From an uncultured Spirochaetaceae bacterium (lineage in GTDB: Bacteria; Spirochaetota; Spirochaetia; Sphaerochaetales; Sphaerochaetaceae), in assembly GCA_900321635.1 (NCBI GenBank), contig ONWV01000018.1:1-41065 (forward strand): a stretch of 41,065 bases of DNA, read 5' to 3'. Position numbers and translations under genes: made by a program. The notes beneath the pieces were generated by a model. That model ran no database searches, was not told the origin of the DNA, and saw only the letters and a program-made list of their open reading frames with translations. Shown in pieces: positions 1-6,966 of this stretch; within the stretch, counting starts at the first letter, position 1; every line of letters starts with the position of its first letter.

Positions 1-641
1 TTCAGAAGGGCCTGCTGGACACCTTCGCCCGAGACATCACGAGTGATGGAAACGTTTTCGCCCTTCTTGGCAATCTTGTCCACCTCATCCAGGAAGATGA
101 TTCCGTGCTCGGCTGCCGCAATGTCATCGTTTGCAGCCTGAATAAGCTTTAAAAGAATGTTCTCTACATCTTCTCCGACATAACCGGCTTCGGTGATTGT
201 GGTTGCATCTGCAATTGCAAAAGGAACGCTGAGCTTTGTGGCCAGTGTTCTTGCCAACAGAGTCTTTCCTGTTCCTGTGGGTCCGATCATCAGGATGTTG
301 GACTTATCCAGCGAGACATTCTCCTTGGACTCCAGCTCCTTTTCGAACTTGACCCTCTTGTAGTGGTTGTATACTGCGACGCTGAGAATCTTCTTTGCCT
401 GGTCCTGACCTATGACATATTCGTCCAGATACTCCTTAAGTTCATGAGGAGTAGGGAGCTTGTCGGGAAGGCCCGGAGCCTCCTTGGAGGAAGGATTGGA
501 CGGTCCCTCGTCATCAAAGAGGATTGATCTGCACTTTTCGACGCAGTTCTCACAGATGGTCACGCCGCCCGGGCCTGTGACCATCCTGTAGTTCGAACTT
601 CCGCAGAATGAACAGTATTTATTGTTCTTACCGAATGCCAT
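1..641 (-). CDS. clpX: ClpX, ATP-dependent protease ATPase subunit (C-terminal part outside window)
   Basis: AAA+ unfoldase that recognises substrates and feeds them into the ClpP chamber. Reading down from 641, the protein opens [14 protein letters not shown], the N-terminal Cys zinc-binding domain of ClpX. The Walker A motif GPTGTGKT lies at about 260-285, and the fragment runs to [20 protein letters not shown] at the window edge, a stretch typical of ClpX. About 213 residues are present; the rest of the AAA+ domain lies upstream of base 1. The ATG shares its A with the clpP stop (TAATG at 643-639), so translation is probably coupled to clpP. Third gene of a tig-clpP-clpX operon. Confidence 0.97.
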   Translation of the reverse strand, partial: MAFGKNNKYCSFCGSSNYRMVTGPGGVTICENCVEKCRSILFDDEGPSNPSSKEAPGLPDKLPTPHELKEYLDEYVIGQDQAKKILSVAVYNHYKRVKFEKELESKENVSLDKSNILMIGPTGTGKTLLARTLATKLSVPFAIADATTITEAGYVGEDVENILLKLIQAANDDIAAAEHGIIFLDEVDKIAKKGENVSITRDVSGEGVQQALL

Positions 642-1243
642 TATTTGTCCTCGCGGTTGAGAATGCTGTCAACGATGTGATAGGCCAAAGCATCCTCGGC
701 TGTCATGAAATGATCTCTTTCGATATCTGAAGCAACCTTTGCCGGATCCTGCTTTGTGTGCTTGGCAAGATAGTCAATGGAGAGTTTCTTCAGTCTGATG
801 ATCTCCTTTGCATGGATGCTCACATCAGAAGCCTGACCCTGAACTCCGCCCCAAGGCTGATGGATCATGACCCTTGAGGAGGGAAGGGCATAGCGCTTTC
901 CTTCGGCCCCTGCTGCAAGAATCAGTGCTGCCATAGAGGCTGCCTGACCAATGCAGATTGTGGATACCGCAGGAAGCAGAGACTGCATCGTGTCATAGAT
1001 GGCAAGACCTGCAGTGACGCTTCCGCCAGGTGAGTTGATGTAAAGGCTAATGTCCTTCTTCGGGTCCTCGCTCTCCAGAAACAGGAGCTGGGCAACAACA
1101 AGGTCTGCCCTTGCATCGTCAATCTCCCCGTCCAGGAAGATGATGCGCTCCTTGAGGAGTCTGCTGTAGATATCATAGGCCCTTTCATTCAGGCCGTTGT
1201 GCTCTATGACCGTCGGAATCAGGTATGAAGACTCTCTGTTCAT
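641..1243 (-). CDS. clpP: ClpP, ATP-dependent Clp protease proteolytic subunit
   Basis: Serine peptidase that forms the tetradecameric degradation chamber served by ClpX. The 200-aa length is normal for the family. The nucleophile Ser is in GQAASMAA and the catalytic His in [10 protein letters not shown]; the third catalytic residue should be the Asp in the [13 protein letters not shown] region. The N-terminal [10 protein letters not shown] is typical of mature ClpP, with little or no propeptide. The ATG lies 5 bp after the tig stop, and an AAGGA ribosome-binding sequence overlaps the end of tig, so all three genes are probably co-transcribed. It overlaps the clpX start by one base. Confidence 0.97.
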   Translation of the reverse strand: MNRESSYLIPTVIEHNGLNERAYDIYSRLLKERIIFLDGEIDDARADLVVAQLLFLESEDPKKDISLYINSPGGSVTAGLAIYDTMQSLLPAVSTICIGQAASMAALILAAGAEGKRYALPSSRVMIHQPWGGVQGQASDVSIHAKEIIRLKKLSIDYLAKHTKQDPAKVASDIERDHFMTAEDALAYHIVDSILNREDK

Positions 1244-1248
1244 TCAGT

Positions 1249-2625
1249 TCAGTCCTTTTTCGTTGTAGTTTCTTTCTTTGCGGGCTCTTTCTTCTCGTCT
1301 GCCTTCTCAGCCTTTGCAGCCTTCTTTGTAGCAGCCTTGAAAGTGTTGTTCTCAAGCAGGAAATCACGAGCCTTTCTGAACTTGATGTCGTCCTCGGCGT
1401 AGATCTTCATTGACTCGTAGTTCGGGCTGTCCTTTGTGATGTCCTCGCCGTAGTTCTTAAGCTCTTCGGCAAGCTCATCTTCCTTGACCTCGTACTTCTG
1501 CTCTTCCTTGACCTGCTCGATGATGAGCTGAGCCTTGATGTTCTGAAGGGTGTCTGCACGTCTGGTCTCCAGGAACTGCTCCTTGGATCCGCCCTGTGCG
1601 CCCATGATCTTCAGGACATCGGCCTCGTTCATGCCGAAGCGGGAGATGAAGTTCTGCCAGTCAGACTCAAGCTGAGCCTCGACCATGCTCTTGGGAACAG
1701 CGATTTCTGTCTTCTCAAGAAGAGAGTTGACAATGGCATCGAGCTTGGCGCTCTTGTTCTCGTTCTCTGCTGCATCCTCAAGCTGCTTCTTTGTAGCCTT
1801 GAGAAGGTCGGCGACTGTCTTGTACTCGTCCTTGACGTCCTGAGCAAAATCGTCGTCCAGAGCCGGGACTTCCTTGATCTTGACTTCCTTGACTGTGACC
1901 TTGATCTTGACGGTCTTTCCGAGGTAGTCGGTGCCCATTCCGCTGTCATCACCGTAGGTCTTCTCAATGACGGAGCTGTCTCCCTTCTTCATGCCGATGA
2001 TGTCCTTGTCCAGCTTGTAGAAGTTGTAGGAGCTTCCTACTGTGAAGGTGAAGTCATCACGCTTGGTGGACTCCATCTCCTTTCCGTCTGCATCCAGCTC
2101 AACATAGTCGAGTGTGACAATATCGCCGTCAGCAATGGCGCCGTTCTTGGCAATGACCATGGCGTTCTGCTGTCTGAGTCTCTCGATCTCCTCGTTGACG
2201 TCCTTCTCTGTGACCTTCTTGGCCTCGTACTCAATCTCCAGTCCCTTATACTCGGGAAGCTTGACCTGAGGAAGAACATCATAGATGACGCTGTATGTCA
2301 CGTCTGTGTTCGGCTTGAACGGAAGAAGGGACTCCTCGTTCTGAAGCTCAGGAGTGCTGTACGGAAGCGGGCGGTCCTTGGCATCCATGTCCTTGTATGA
2401 ATCCGTGAGATTCTTCTCCATCAGTCTGAAGGTGACTTCTTCGCGGATTGCATCACCGTACTTGCTCTCGATAAGTGAAAGCGGTGCCTTGCCGGGTCTG
2501 AATCCCTTGAGGGTCAGCTTCTTGGCATAATCCTTAATGGTCTTCGAATAGTCTTCCTCGATTGCAGCAGCGCCGAGAGTAAGGGTAAGCTGCACTGATG
2601 AGTTCTCAAGTTTCTTGATTTCCAT
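1249..2625 (-). CDS. tig: Trigger factor, ribosome-associated chaperone
   Basis: Ribosome-bound folding chaperone with peptidyl-prolyl isomerase activity. Three parts are visible: the N-terminal ribosome-binding domain (MEIKKLENSSVQLTL, with the GFRPGKAP ribosome-contact loop), a central FKBP-type domain (about residues 150-245, DGDIVTLDYVE to TVKEVK), and a helical C-terminal chaperone arm. A lysine/alanine-rich tail ends in TTTKKD. The start is the ATG at 2625 (458 aa), chosen because GAGGA sits 5 nt upstream and the trigger-factor consensus begins there. An in-frame start 16 codons earlier would add residues unlike the family. First gene of tig-clpP-clpX, an order common in bacteria. Confidence 0.95.
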   Translation of the reverse strand: MEIKKLENSSVQLTLTLGAAAIEEDYSKTIKDYAKKLTLKGFRPGKAPLSLIESKYGDAIREEVTFRLMEKNLTDSYKDMDAKDRPLPYSTPELQNEESLLPFKPNTDVTYSVIYDVLPQVKLPEYKGLEIEYEAKKVTEKDVNEEIERLRQQNAMVIAKNGAIADGDIVTLDYVELDADGKEMESTKRDDFTFTVGSSYNFYKLDKDIIGMKKGDSSVIEKTYGDDSGMGTDYLGKTVKIKVTVKEVKIKEVPALDDDFAQDVKDEYKTVADLLKATKKQLEDAAENENKSAKLDAIVNSLLEKTEIAVPKSMVEAQLESDWQNFISRFGMNEADVLKIMGAQGGSKEQFLETRRADTLQNIKAQLIIEQVKEEQKYEVKEDELAEELKNYGEDITKDSPNYESMKIYAEDDIKFRKARDFLLENNTFKAATKKAAKAEKADEKKEPAKKETTTKKD

Positions 2626-2762
2626 TTTATTCCTCACTAAAAAAATGTCGCTAAAAAAATGTTGCCTACCCAATATATAGAAATTAATAAAAGAAATCCA
2701 CTACCTGACGGCGGTTTTTTGGTACGGTTGTCCGTCAATTGAAAAATAAAACCAATCAGCTA

Positions 2763-2791
2763 TTGCGCAACTTCTGCAAAAATGCTATAAA
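2763..2791 (+). promoter_or_regulatory. Promoter of tRNA-Gly
   Basis: TTGCGC at 2763-2768 and TATAAA at 2786-2791 are separated by 17 bp, and a TGC immediately precedes the -10. Predicted transcription start is 6-7 bp downstream, just before the tRNA 5' end at 2804. Confidence 0.6.
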
Positions 2792-2803
2792 CAAACTCGT
2801 CTT

Positions 2804-2875
2804 GCAGCAGTAGCGTAGTGGTTACGCACCACCTTGCCAAGGTGGCCTACACGAGTTCGAATCTCGCCTGCTGCT
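2804..2875 (+). tRNA. tRNA-Gly (anticodon GCC)
   Basis: 72-nt cloverleaf. The acceptor strands GCAGCAG and CTGCTGC pair fully. The anticodon arm is CCACC-TTGCCAA-GGTGG with anticodon GCC, and the T-arm contains GAGTTCGAATCTC. CCA is not encoded. A run of seven T follows directly and probably ends the transcript. It marks the left edge of the accessory island at 2964-9014, consistent with tRNA 3' ends being common insertion sites, but I see no second copy of the tRNA end to the right of the island. Confidence 0.97.
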
Positions 2876-2921
2876 TTTTTTATTTGCTGAAATACCAAAG
2901 CAAATCCGTTGGCTGATGTTA

Positions 2922-3003
2922 TATAATTTCATCTGATTCTGGCATCAGCGTGGAGAACGGAAAGTGAAAGCCAAGACGAACATATGTGTGATGAGCACAT
3001 ATG
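2922..3003 (+). promoter_or_regulatory. Leader and start region of the PLD-RT gene, with two hairpins
   Basis: A perfect TATAAT is at 2922-2927, with no good -35 at the usual distance. The short leader can pair CTGAT (2933-2937) with ATCAG (2944-2948); alternatively GCTGATG (2912-2918) pairs with CATCAGC (2943-2949). Just inside the gene, CATATGTG (2981-2988) and CACATATG (2996-3003) form an 8-bp stem with a 7-nt loop holding an in-frame ATG. The SD GGAGA (2952-2956) and the GTG start (2964) lie between these structures, so translation could be structure-sensitive. No retron-type msr/msd is evident. Confidence 0.4.
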
Positions 3004-5162
3004 ACCTGGATCTGAATGTCCTGGACTCTATTGTTCCTCAGGGGGAAGACCTCTCAAGGTATGTCGTGTTCAATGGAGCAGGCCTCTTTGAGCCCTTCAA
3101 GTCAGACGGTCAGGACAAAAGCCCAAGACAGATTGCAATGGAAGGGTGCATTGTCCCATCATTGCTTCCTGATGGGTATATGTACGGCAAACTCAAGCTC
3201 ACGGAGACGGTGGATGAGGCGGGCTCTTTCAGCTACAGGCTGGAGATCGGGAGCGCCAACATCTTCCACTTCAGGAACAAGGAGATACAGATTCTCTTCT
3301 CTGGAGAGCCGACTACCGAAATCCAGGAAAAGAGCATTCCAATTTGCACCTTCCTTGCGGATTTGTGTCCCTTCATGGACAAGAGCGACCCAAGGCGGGA
3401 GAGTGTCCTTGCCCTTGCTGAGAGGTTCAAGTACGTTAAGCTCGCCATGAGCGGACCTTATCAGAGCGACGACTGGTCAATCATCGCCACATGTCCATCC
3501 TCCAAGGACCCGAATCCTGTCATGCGCATGGCCGAGGACTACGACCAGATTCTGGTGGTGGCCCCGAATGTGAACCTCTCTGTCCTCCAGAGGTTGACGG
3601 GCACAGGAAGAAGAAGGAAAGAGTGCATCCTGATAACAAGAAGGGCCATCCTGGACGAGATGCTTTTGGAAGGGCCTCTAAGGGCCACGTCATGCGCCAG
3701 CGAGGAGCTTTGTGACAGATATATACACGCCAAGGTGTATCTTTGCAGAAAGGGTGGTGATTTCGAGCTTCTCTGCGGGTCCATGAACCCCACATACTAC
3801 GGGCTGTACAGAAACTTTGAGCTTTCCATCAGTCTCGCAAAGCCGAATGGCGTCACATCGGTGGTCTCGTTTCTGGCGGATTTTCTGGAGGTGGATGAGA
3901 ATAGGCTTCGCAGCCTCCTTGTCTCGGAAACAGTCAGGTGCAAAAAGGTGCTTGAGGGCGCAGGCGATGACATGAAGCTTTTCGACCTTTTGTCATCCGT
4001 TGAGGTTCGCCATTCTTATCTGAGGCACCTGATGGACAGGGACAAGGAGATTCGGCTTTCTGAGCGGAAGACGATCTGCGACTACATCCTTTCAGATGAT
4101 TGCCTAAAAGACATAGAGGATGCAAAGAACCAGAGACTGCAGCTCCCGCCCCCTGAAAGGAGGGAAATCTGCCAGAATGGGAAAAAGAGGGAAGTCTATG
4201 TGTTCCCGATGAGAGCGCGTTGCTTTCTCGGTCTTGTGGGCTTTGCCCTGAAAAGACACGATGGATGTTTCTCCGACTGCCTCTACTCGCATCGCTTGGG
4301 AGTGTCTGCCCACGATGCCTTGATACGCTTTCGCCGAACACCACCGGACAGTAGAAGAATCATCCTGAAGACTGACATCCACAGCTATGATCCATCGATT
4401 GACAGGGACAGGCTGTTCTCCAAGATCGATGACCTTCTTTCCTGTGATCCGGATACTGCCCGGTTCCTGAAGCGCATCTCTTGTTCTGGACAGTACATCC
4501 AGGACGGTGTTTTGCACGATGATGGTCCAGCGGTCATGTCAGGAAGCCCGCTAGCAGGATTCTTCGAGAACCTCTACCTTTCGGATCTTGACCACATGAT
4601 GGAGAAGGCTGCTCCACTTTACATCCGCTATGCGGACGACATCCTTGCGGGAGTCCCTGACAAGGACAGTCTGAATACAATCATGCCCGCTTTCACGGGA
4701 TGCATCGAAAAGGAAGGTCTGACCCTGTCGGAGAACAAGACCATGGTGATCGACGCAGACAGTCCTTTCGTCTATCTCTCCTGGCAGATATGTGGAAATG
4801 ACATCGACATTCCGGAATCCACGGTGCAGATGTGGAGGCAGACTCTCAGACGTGAGATGAGGGAGCTTGCAGACAGGATGCAGACCCGGGCGCTGCCTCC
4901 GGAGGTGCTGACGTACATATGTGTACGAAAGCTTCATGCAGTGCAGAAGAACATCGGAATAAGGCGCTATTTCAGATTGGTGACAACAGACAGGACGCTG
5001 AGAAGAATTGACCACATAACCGTTGATGAGATGAGACGCGTAATCAGCGGACACTCCGGCAAGGAACGCTACAAAGTCCGGTACAGGTATCTGCGGAGAC
5101 TGGGCTACAGGAGCCTTGTAAGCCAGTACTATGGATTTCTGAGTTATAAAAAAAGGCAATGA
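2964..5162 (+). CDS. PLD-like nuclease domain fused to a reverse transcriptase
   Basis: 732 aa, GTG start with GGAGA upstream. N-terminal part (about 1-330): the region from RYIHAKVYL to CGSMN has one phospholipase D-type catalytic signature (H255-x-K257, D266, G272-S273-x-N275), as in PLD-superfamily nucleases that work as dimers. C-terminal part (about 400-730): reverse transcriptase, with motif A ILKTDIHSYDPSID (D471), motif B MSGSPLAGFFENLYL, motif C YIRYADDIL (D558, D559), motif D EGLTLSENKT and a YLSWQI motif corresponding to FLGY/F. No HNH, maturase or DGR accessory domain is visible. All key catalytic residues of both domains appear intact. The RT resembles group II-intron-like or unclassified bacterial RTs; I cannot assign a named clade. 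Its stop codon lies inside the terminator of the convergent peptide gene. Confidence 0.85.
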   Translation: MKAKTNICVMSTYDLDLNVLDSIVPQGEDLSRYVVFNGAGLFEPFKSDGQDKSPRQIAMEGCIVPSLLPDGYMYGKLKLTETVDEAGSFSYRLEIGSANIFHFRNKEIQILFSGEPTTEIQEKSIPICTFLADLCPFMDKSDPRRESVLALAERFKYVKLAMSGPYQSDDWSIIATCPSSKDPNPVMRMAEDYDQILVVAPNVNLSVLQRLTGTGRRRKECILITRRAILDEMLLEGPLRATSCASEELCDRYIHAKVYLCRKGGDFELLCGSMNPTYYGLYRNFELSISLAKPNGVTSVVSFLADFLEVDENRLRSLLVSETVRCKKVLEGAGDDMKLFDLLSSVEVRHSYLRHLMDRDKEIRLSERKTICDYILSDDCLKDIEDAKNQRLQLPPPERREICQNGKKREVYVFPMRARCFLGLVGFALKRHDGCFSDCLYSHRLGVSAHDALIRFRRTPPDSRRIILKTDIHSYDPSIDRDRLFSKIDDLLSCDPDTARFLKRISCSGQYIQDGVLHDDGPAVMSGSPLAGFFENLYLSDLDHMMEKAAPLYIRYADDILAGVPDKDSLNTIMPAFTGCIEKEGLTLSENKTMVIDADSPFVYLSWQICGNDIDIPESTVQMWRQTLRREMRELADRMQTRALPPEVLTYICVRKLHAVQKNIGIRRYFRLVTTDRTLRRIDHITVDEMRRVISGHSGKERYKVRYRYLRRLGYRSLVSQYYGFLSYKKRQ

Positions 5163-5176
5163 ATGCTCATTGCCTT
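5148..5176 (-). terminator. Rho-independent terminator of leader-peptide gene A
   Basis: AAGGCAATGA (5153-5162) pairs perfectly with TCATTGCCTT (5167-5176) around a 4-nt loop. On the minus strand it is followed by seven T (5154-5148). The stem includes the RT stop codon, so the two convergent genes share this structure. Confidence 0.85.
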
Positions 5177-5183
5177 CACATGA

Positions 5184-5417
5184 TCAGGATGTCTCGAACC
5201 ACGGGTTTCCGTGCCATCCGCCACCAACGACCTTGTCAAGATCCTCGGCGGACAATGAGGATGCCTGTCCAGCTATCTGGATCAGTTTCTCCACCTGCTT
5301 GTCTGAGATCTCAAGGTTGTTCTTGTTGGCGAAGGCGAAAATCTCATCCTTCGTCTTGAGCGAGATGAGCGATCTCATGAGTTCCGGGCTTAAATCCTTC
5401 AGCTTGAACTTTTTCAT
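5184..5417 (-). CDS. Leader-type peptide A (Nif11-like body, double-glycine motif)
   Basis: 77 aa, ATG with AGGAGAG upstream. It opens MKKFKLKDLSPEL. A helical, charged body resembles the Nif11-like leader family of RiPP/bacteriocin precursors (DEIFAFANKNNLEISDKQVE). Then comes LSAEDLDKVVGG, matching the classical double-glycine leader consensus with Gly-Gly at 65-66. The predicted tail is only GWHGNPWFETS, with two Trp and no Cys. Peptide B (6633-6869) shares the body and GG motif but has a different tail, the pattern expected of a conserved leader with a variable core. No C39-peptidase exporter or classical RiPP-modifying enzyme is nearby. It has its own promoter and terminator and is divergent from the small-protein/Fic operon. 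Confidence 0.7.
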   Translation of the reverse strand: MKKFKLKDLSPELMRSLISLKTKDEIFAFANKNNLEISDKQVEKLIQIAGQASSLSAEDLDKVVGGGWHGNPWFETS

Positions 5418-5460
5418 GTTCGTCTCTCCTAATTGCTGCGATGCTACACAGTGATAACAA

Positions 5461-5505
5461 ATATTACATCCTGATGGTTACTTTTACAACTGTAGATGGT
5501 AAGAT
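5461..5505. promoter_or_regulatory. Interlocked divergent promoters, cassette A
   Basis: Minus-strand promoter for peptide A: -35 TTGTAA (5489-5484), 17-bp spacer, -10 TAATAT (5466-5461). Plus-strand promoter for the small-protein/Fic operon: weak -35 GTTACT (5477-5482), 17 bp, -10 TAAGAT (5500-5505). The minus -35 falls inside the plus spacer, so RNA polymerase should not occupy both at once. GGTTACTT (5477-5484) followed 12 bp later by ATGGTA is conserved at the same place in cassette B and may be a shared operator. Confidence 0.6.
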
Positions 5506-5512
5506 TGCTTAC

Positions 5513-5758
5513 ATGAAGAAACTGGGTACAAGGGCTCTCACACCTTCAATTATGGGGGTTCTGATAAAAGAGGACAGCACAGACGGCGTAAGGCGCAGAG
5601 CGTTTGGGCTGGGCTATGAACTGTCCGAGAACCTTGCAAAGAGGATCCTCTACATGAAGAGGTTCTCGGCATCCGTTGATGATGGGGAGTTCCCCATTCA
5701 TTTCTCCTCATTCGAATTCGGTGAGGCAGAGTACTCCAATCCATTTGAGGAGGAATAG
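5513..5758 (+). CDS. 81-aa small protein A, upstream partner of Fic
   Basis: No family recognised. The start at 5513 is chosen because the resulting 81-aa protein aligns end to end with its 81-aa paralogue in cassette B (6967-7212). Both read xTPSIMG near residue 10, have a central Y.(L/V)SE.LA..ILYMKR helix, and end in an acidic (N/A)PF.E(E/D) tail. A longer reading from 5441 would overlap the promoter. No ribosome-binding site precedes the ATG, and the -10 ends 7 nt upstream, so the mRNA is probably leaderless. The stop is 3 nt before the Fic start, a spacing that fits a small regulator or antitoxin encoded just before a Fic enzyme. The Fic-inhibitory motif (S/T)xxxE(G/N) is not present in this copy. 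Confidence 0.65.
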   Translation: MKKLGTRALTPSIMGVLIKEDSTDGVRRRAFGLGYELSENLAKRILYMKRFSASVDDGEFPIHFSSFEFGEAEYSNPFEEE

Positions 5759-5761
5759 GGA

Positions 5762-6466
5762 ATGGACATAGCGGCACTTAGAAAAAGGGACGCGGATCTC
5801 TATGCAAGGCTTCCCGGCTTCATGTTGAAAGGGGAGCATTTTGTGCTTGCCAACGCAATGTTCCACCCGGGAAGGCTCTTGAACGAGCTGAATGCCATGA
5901 ACTTCATCATCGACCACGAATCGGAGCCTTTCTGCCTCAAGACAATCTGCGACATCTATGCGGCTTTGACGAAGGGGACGGAATTCGAGGGCAAGTCATT
6001 CAAAAAGCGCAATGTGTTCGTTTCGGACAAGAACAGGAAGTATCTATTCGTCACTGCAGCCGCAGAGGACACCCCGGCCGAGATTGAGCGCATATGCAAG
6101 GACTTCAGCCATCTGGACAATCCAAGGGATGAAAACCTTGATGACATGCTACGCTTCATCCTGATGTTGATGCTCATTCACCCGTTTGAGGATGGAAACG
6201 GGCGCTTTGCGTCTGTGGTCCTCCAGTTTCTGATGCAGAAGGCGCATTTCAGGTGTGCACCTTTTCTTCCGGTTGATTATCTGAGATACGGGTATCATAT
6301 GAACTTGTTCGCGAAGCATATCGTCTATGCCTCCGGTGCATTCTACGGACACCGGCCCGTCAGATCTGACAGGTTCGTTCCATACATGTGGGATGTGATA
6401 GACAATGCATATGGCTTTCTGGAGAAAGCGGTGAAAAGATGTGAGATCTCCGCATCACGAAACTGA
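5762..6466 (+). CDS. Fic-domain protein 1 (predicted nucleotidyl/AMP transferase)
   Basis: 234 aa. Fic enzymes usually transfer AMP, less often another phosphate-containing group, to Ser, Thr or Tyr hydroxyls of a target. The full catalytic loop HPFEDGNGR is at 140-148 with the catalytic H140, and an upstream flap-like segment EGKSFKKRNVFVSD (about 76-89) fits target docking. The residue after GNGR is F rather than the common T, and the second Arg of the extended HPFx(D/E)GNGRxxR motif is absent. Only a short N-terminal helical region precedes the Fic fold, and no own (S/T)xxxE(G/N) inhibitory helix is evident. It aligns without gaps through residue 150 to Fic 2 (8313-9014), showing a tandem duplication. 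It sits 3 nt after the 81-aa gene and is probably co-translated with it. Confidence 0.85.
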   Translation: MDIAALRKRDADLYARLPGFMLKGEHFVLANAMFHPGRLLNELNAMNFIIDHESEPFCLKTICDIYAALTKGTEFEGKSFKKRNVFVSDKNRKYLFVTAAAEDTPAEIERICKDFSHLDNPRDENLDDMLRFILMLMLIHPFEDGNGRFASVVLQFLMQKAHFRCAPFLPVDYLRYGYHMNLFAKHIVYASGAFYGHRPVRSDRFVPYMWDVIDNAYGFLEKAVKRCEISASRN

Positions 6467-6478
6467 ACCCTACAGTTG

Positions 6479-6598
6479 GAATTGATCCGGGAATATAAGA
6501 AGGTCCATGACGGGAAACGGTAATTGCCAAAGCGCTCTACCATGATGGATTTCCTGTGTAATCCCGAGAGCGTGCAGGAACTGAATCATCGCATTTAA
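6479..6598 (+). pseudogene. Possible remnant of a decayed gene between the cassettes
   Basis: One frame reads 39 sense codons interrupted by a single TAA at 6521-6523, in segments such as ELIREYKKVHDGKR and MMDFLCNPESVQELNHRI, with protein-like composition but no start. This suggests the 3' end of a lost gene at the cassette junction. I do not recognise the family. The 166-bp interval 6467-6632 otherwise shows nothing clear. Confidence 0.3.
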
Positions 6599-6632
6599 GC
6601 GGCATTCCCGCCATGAACCATGGTTGTCAAAG

Positions 6633-6869
6633 TCAAGATTCTGTGTGTACGTTTCCCCATGAATCGACCCAAATTCCGCCTACGACCTTGTCAAGCTCCT
6701 CCAGGGACAGATGGTTGTTCTCCGACACCTGCAGAATCCTCTCCGCCTGCCTGTCTGAAATGTCAAGGTTGTTCTTGTGGGCCAATGCAATGACCTCATC
6801 CTTCGTCTTCAAGACTATGAACGACTTGATGAGCTCCGGGCTCAAATCCTTAAGTTTGAATTTCTCCAT
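6633..6869 (-). CDS. Leader-type peptide B (Nif11-like body, double-glycine motif)
   Basis: 78 aa, preceded by AGGAGAG. Paralogue of peptide A. The first 20 residues differ at only a few positions (FKLKDLSPEL is identical), followed by KTKDEVIALAHKNNLDISD and LSLEELDKVVGG with Gly-Gly at 64-65. The tail IWVDSWGNVHTES differs from tail A except for two Trp, a Gly-Asn pair and a hydroxyl-rich C-terminus (TES versus ETS). Conserved leader with divergent tail is typical of precursor peptides, but here there is no recognisable exporter. It could instead be a small regulatory or antitoxin-like protein. The minus promoter at 6944-6916 drives it. No strong terminator is visible after its stop. Confidence 0.68.
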   Translation of the reverse strand: MEKFKLKDLSPELIKSFIVLKTKDEVIALAHKNNLDISDRQAERILQVSENNHLSLEELDKVVGGIWVDSWGNVHTES

Positions 6870-6915
6870 TTTCTCTCCTGCTCCTTTTGAAAACAGATTT
6901 CCATATCTACAACAA

Positions 6916-6960
6916 AATATACCATCCGTCGGTTACTTCCTCAAGAAATAATGGTACACT
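6916..6960. promoter_or_regulatory. Interlocked divergent promoters, cassette B
   Basis: Minus promoter for peptide B: TTGAGG (6944-6939), 17 bp, TATATT (6921-6916). Plus promoter for the small-protein/RtcB/Fic operon: GTTACT (6932-6937), 17 bp, TACACT (6955-6960). The geometry is identical to cassette A, with GGTTACTT and ATGGTA again 12 bp apart. The upstream AACAAA.TAT..CATCC block is also shared between cassettes. Confidence 0.6.
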
Positions 6961-6966
6961 TGTCAT

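Noticed and set aside
2876-2963. Retron msr-msd upstream of the RT
   Set aside because: Only 88 bp separate tRNA-Gly from the gene. The stems are short and there is no long inverted repeat of the a1/a2 type.
4104-4517. Other long open frames antisense to or nested in the PLD-RT gene
   Set aside because: They show no start signals or family motifs, and the sense frame carries clear RT motifs throughout.
2964-5162. Diversity-generating retroelement
   Set aside because: The RT motif B reads SGSPLAG rather than the DGR-type SQ motif, there is no Avd gene, and I saw no template/variable repeat pair with A-specific changes.
5441-5512. Longer N-terminus (24 extra residues) for small protein A
   Set aside because: It would run through the promoter, and the paralogue has an in-frame stop at the equivalent place.
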